DNA of 64,000 bases from Bifidobacterium sp. (lineage in GTDB: Bacteria; Actinomycetota; Actinomycetes; Actinomycetales; Bifidobacteriaceae): contig NZ_JALCCV010000004.1 of the NCBI RefSeq assembly GCF_022640935.1, forward strand, positions 31,211 through 95,210, in the 5' to 3' direction. The position numbers and the translations under genes were made by a program. Below are positions 61,368 through 64,000 of the stretch, one piece after another. The notes under the pieces are model-generated. The model saw only the letters and a program-made list of their open reading frames with translations, made no database searches and was not told the DNA's origin. Positions within the stretch are counted from its first letter, which is position 1, and the number at the start of each line of letters is the position of its first letter.

Positions 61368-62636
61368 ATGGGCAATATTCTCGATTACGCGCGCGAGGAG
61401 ACGCGCGACTTCGACGAGCGCCCCTTCAATGCGGTCGACGCCCTCGTGCTCGCCTCGCTCGCCTACCAGCCCATGCCACCGCTCGTCCCGGTTCTCACTG
61501 CGATCACCGCGGCGTACGGCACCGCGCGTGATCGGCTGCGGCTCTTCAGCCTGCGCCGTCCGATCGATTCCCTGCGCGCGCTGCGGACAGCGCCATTCGA
61601 CGGCCCCACACTCGACGAAGTAGCCGAAGAGCTTGAACGGCGGCAGACGGCAGACGGCGAAGAAGACACGATAGGGCTTTCCGACCCGAGACTCACGGCG
61701 ACGTTGTTCGCGCTCGTGAAACATAATCCTCGTTTCTCGCGCATCCGGATTTCGGCGTATGACGAACGGTTCAGCGCCGAACGGCAGACGCAGTTCGCCG
61801 CCGTGACGATGCGACTGCCGGACGGCACGCTGGCCATCGCCTTCCAAGGCACCGATGACTCCTTCGTCGGCTGGAAGGAAGATTTCAACATGGCCTTCCA
61901 ATACCCGGTCCTGGCGCAGGAGTCGGCCTGCGACTACCTGCAGACGGTCGCACGCGTCTGGCGCGGCCCCATTGTGCTGCTCGGCCATTCCAAGGGCGGC
62001 AATCTCGCCGTCTATGCCGCGATGAACGCCACGCCGGACGTGCGCGAGCGCGTCGCGCGCGTCTACTCGCTTGACGGCCCGGGCTTTCCGGATGCCGTGG
62101 TGACGAGTCCGCCGTATCAGGCCGTTGTGGGCAAGGTCGAGAAGATCGTGCCCGATTCCTCGATCGTCGGCATGATTCTGGAGACGCCGGAGCCCTGCGT
62201 CGTGGTGCGTTCCGACCAGCGCGGCATCATGCAGCATCTGGCGTTCTCCTGGCAGGTGAGCAACGGCGAATTCGAGCTGCTTCCCGCCATCGCGCCCAGC
62301 TCGCGGTATTTCAATACTTCGCTCAACGAATGGCTGCGCAGCCTGTCGCACGAGCAGCGCGAGCGCTCCGTCAATGCGCTGTTCACGATCCTCGCCGCGA
62401 GCGGGGTCGATCATCTCTCCGGCATACTCTCCTCCATGCCGCGGGCGCTGCCCGACATGATCGGCTCGTTCTCCGGGCTCTCTGCGCAGGATCGGCGCAA
62501 CATTCGTTTCGCGCTCAATCTGTTGGTCCGATCGATGTGGATGTACTGGCGCGACCGGCAGCACCGCGACGCCCGCGCAGCCGGCACGCCCGATCCCGGT
62601 GCGATGCCGCAGACGGGCGAGACGCTGGGTGGCTAG
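61368..62636 (+). CDS. DUF2974 (Mbeg1-like) alpha/beta-hydrolase protein
   Basis: 422 residues. The N-terminus GNILDYAREETRDFDERPFN and LVLASLAYQ are typical of DUF2974. The lipase-like core has IAFQGTDDSFVGWKEDFNMA and the nucleophile elbow LLGHSKGGNLAVYAAM (GHSKG). It is probably a cytosolic lipase or esterase of the class 3 lipase fold; substrate unknown. There is no signal peptide. ATG 61368 follows GGAGG. The next gene, add, begins 73 nt after the stop. Confidence 0.88.
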   Translation: MGNILDYAREETRDFDERPFNAVDALVLASLAYQPMPPLVPVLTAITAAYGTARDRLRLFSLRRPIDSLRALRTAPFDGPTLDEVAEELERRQTADGEEDTIGLSDPRLTATLFALVKHNPRFSRIRISAYDERFSAERQTQFAAVTMRLPDGTLAIAFQGTDDSFVGWKEDFNMAFQYPVLAQESACDYLQTVARVWRGPIVLLGHSKGGNLAVYAAMNATPDVRERVARVYSLDGPGFPDAVVTSPPYQAVVGKVEKIVPDSSIVGMILETPEPCVVVRSDQRGIMQHLAFSWQVSNGEFELLPAIAPSSRYFNTSLNEWLRSLSHEQRERSVNALFTILAASGVDHLSGILSSMPRALPDMIGSFSGLSAQDRRNIRFALNLLVRSMWMYWRDRQHRDARAAGTPDPGAMPQTGETLGG

Positions 62637-62709
62637 GGCATACTGAAACACAGCAAAGCTACACTGATCACACTATTGTTTCGACAGTATATTTGAGAAA
62701 GGCCCTACA

Positions 62710-63789
62710 TTGAGCGAATCCGACGCAACCACAGCTTCCGCGGCAAATACCACGGCAGCGGGCGCATCAGCAGCGGCACGGCAGGCCCTGCTCGCCATGC
62801 CCAAGGCGGAGCTGCATCTGCATATCGAGGGCACGCTGGAGCCTGAGCTGGCGCTCGAACTGGCGCAGCGCAACGGCGTGCAACTGCCTTGGAACAGTTT
62901 GGACGACTTGCGCTCGCAATACAGTTTCGAGAATCTGCAGTCGTTCCTGGATCTGTACTATCAGCTGATGGCCGTGCTGCGCACCGCCGACGATTTCCGC
63001 GATCTCATGCTCGCTTATCTTGAACGCGCCAGTGCGGACGGCGTGCGCCACGCGGAGATCTTCTTCGACCCGCAGGTGCATCTGGATAACGGCCTCGACT
63101 TCGATATGGTGGTGGATGGCCTGCTCGAAGGACTCAGGATCGGTGGAGAACGCTACGGCATCTCGGGCGGGTTGATCCTTTCGATCGTGCGCGATAAGCC
63201 CGTCGAATCGGCGCAGCAAGTGCTCGACCTCGCCGAGCGCCGTGCGGAAGAACTGCTCGGCATCGGCTTGGACTCCGCGGAAGTGGGGTACCCGCCCTCG
63301 CTGTTCGAGGAGTGTTTCGCACGTGCCCGGTCGATGGGGCTGCACTGCGTGGCCCATGCAGGCGAAGAAGGGCCAGCCGATTATGTGACGCAGGCGCTCG
63401 ATCTCTTGCATGCCGAACGAATCGACCACGGCGTCCACGCTATCGACAGCTCCGAGCTCACCGCTCGACTGGCATACGACCGCATAGCGCTGACGATGTG
63501 CCCGCTGTCGAACCGCCGGCTGCAGGTGGTCGGCGATCTGCATGACCTGCCCATCCGTCGCTTCCTTGACCGAGGCGTGGCAGTGACGGTGAACAGCGAC
63601 GATCCCGCCTATTTCGGCGGCTATATCGGCGCCAACTACCAGGCGCTCGCCGATATCGGTTTCAGCTTCGACGAGCTCGAGGGCTTTGCCAAGAATTCGA
63701 TCAGCCATTCCTTCGCGGACGAGGAACGAAAGCATCAGCTGCTCAAAGAGCTGAACGACTGGCAGCAGGATATTCCGGCGAAGCGCTGA
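62710..63789 (+). CDS. add: Adenosine deaminase
   Basis: 359 residues. Converts adenosine to inosine (or acts as a related purine deaminase). KAELHLHIEGTLEPELALE holds the zinc His pair, HCVAHAGEEG the catalytic Glu, ERIDHGVHAID another zinc His, and VNSDDPAYFGG the zinc Asp region. The start is TTG 62710, preceded by GAAAGG; no ATG precedes the conserved core. It could feed inosine to the nucleoside hydrolase at 53.4 kb. Confidence 0.94.
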   Translation: MSESDATTASAANTTAAGASAAARQALLAMPKAELHLHIEGTLEPELALELAQRNGVQLPWNSLDDLRSQYSFENLQSFLDLYYQLMAVLRTADDFRDLMLAYLERASADGVRHAEIFFDPQVHLDNGLDFDMVVDGLLEGLRIGGERYGISGGLILSIVRDKPVESAQQVLDLAERRAEELLGIGLDSAEVGYPPSLFEECFARARSMGLHCVAHAGEEGPADYVTQALDLLHAERIDHGVHAIDSSELTARLAYDRIALTMCPLSNRRLQVVGDLHDLPIRRFLDRGVAVTVNSDDPAYFGGYIGANYQALADIGFSFDELEGFAKNSISHSFADEERKHQLLKELNDWQQDIPAKR

Positions 63790-63892
63790 GAGGCCAGCAG
63801 CCGATCCAACTACGCCTGAACAGCTAGACTTGGGCATACAGCAACCCGGCTTGCAGCCGGCGATAACGTCAATTGGAGGCGACAGGGAGCAA

Positions 63893-64000
63893 ATGCACAC
63901 GATTGTGGAATGGCTGCAGACGAACATCGACAAGATCATGCTGCTCGTAGGCGCGGTGCTTATTGCGGCGTTGCTGGCCAATATCACCAGCCGGCTGCTG
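63893..64000 (+). CDS. Membrane protein N-terminus, probably MscS-type channel (partial)
   Basis: AGGGAGC precedes ATG 63893. The 36 visible residues are a short amphipathic start (MHTIVEWLQTNIDKIM) and a hydrophobic helix (LLVGAVLIAALLANITSRLL) that runs off the window. The pattern fits the first segment of small mechanosensitive channels, but the call is tentative. Confidence 0.5.
   Translation, partial: MHTIVEWLQTNIDKIMLLVGAVLIAALLANITSRLL

Overview
The window is a GC-rich chromosomal segment of an actinobacterium, most likely a member of the Bifidobacteriaceae (Bifidobacterium or a close relative). This is inferred from actinobacterial gene order (coaD, SepIVA-like gene, DUF177, rpmF, rnc), a DUF3039 protein, zinc-type L28 and L32, GTG/TTG starts and compact operons. 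No fructose-6-phosphate phosphoketolase gene is present to prove it. I found no complete transposon, prophage or CRISPR array.

Layout. 0-6.2 kb: the tail of an ABC ATPase gene, pgi, a mannose-1-phosphate guanylyltransferase gene, tRNA-Thr(CGT), a YdcF-like membrane protein and a polyprenyl diphosphate synthase. 6.2-14.3 kb: a respiratory block, all on the minus strand, with type II NADH dehydrogenase, cytochrome bd (cydA, cydB) and the CydDC exporter. 14.7-25.6 kb: tRNA-Leu(TAG), an AEC transporter, rdgB and pncB (divergent), DUF3039, the coaD to rnc run, and ilvB-ilvN. 25.8-35.8 kb: an ABC-F protein, a glutamine amidotransferase, cysS, a pyruvate oxidase, ffh and an EEP-family protein. 35.9-46.0 kb: a carbohydrate island with a HAD/GH65 fusion, a debranching-enzyme-like protein, an ABC sugar importer and a divergent LacI regulator. 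46.2-52.7 kb: rpsP-khpA-rimM and trmD, separated by about 4.3 kb of accessory DNA (a decayed nucleotidyltransferase, an oxidoreductase, an SDR and small unknown genes). 52.8-64 kb: rsmD, a nucleoside hydrolase, recG, rpmB, a PfkB-like protein with an altered catalytic motif, a lactonase-like propeller, a DUF2974 lipase-like protein, adenosine deaminase and the start of a probable MscS channel.

How the genes fit together. NDH-2 would pass electrons from NADH to quinone and cytochrome bd would reduce O2, with CydDC needed to assemble the oxidase. Together with pyruvate oxidase this suggests an oxygen-tolerant or oxygen-using bifidobacterium. The island would import an alpha-glucoside, split it by phosphorolysis and convert beta-glucose-1-phosphate to glucose-6-phosphate within one fusion protein. 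A near-consensus promoter with a palindrome just downstream suggests LacI control.

The least expected signals are: a pair of related, long inverted-repeat intergenic elements (near 19.4 and 25.7 kb); the frameshifted MNT/HEPN-like relict beside rimM; the GAGD-to-SAGA change in the PfkB protein; and low-complexity inserts in many otherwise conserved enzymes.
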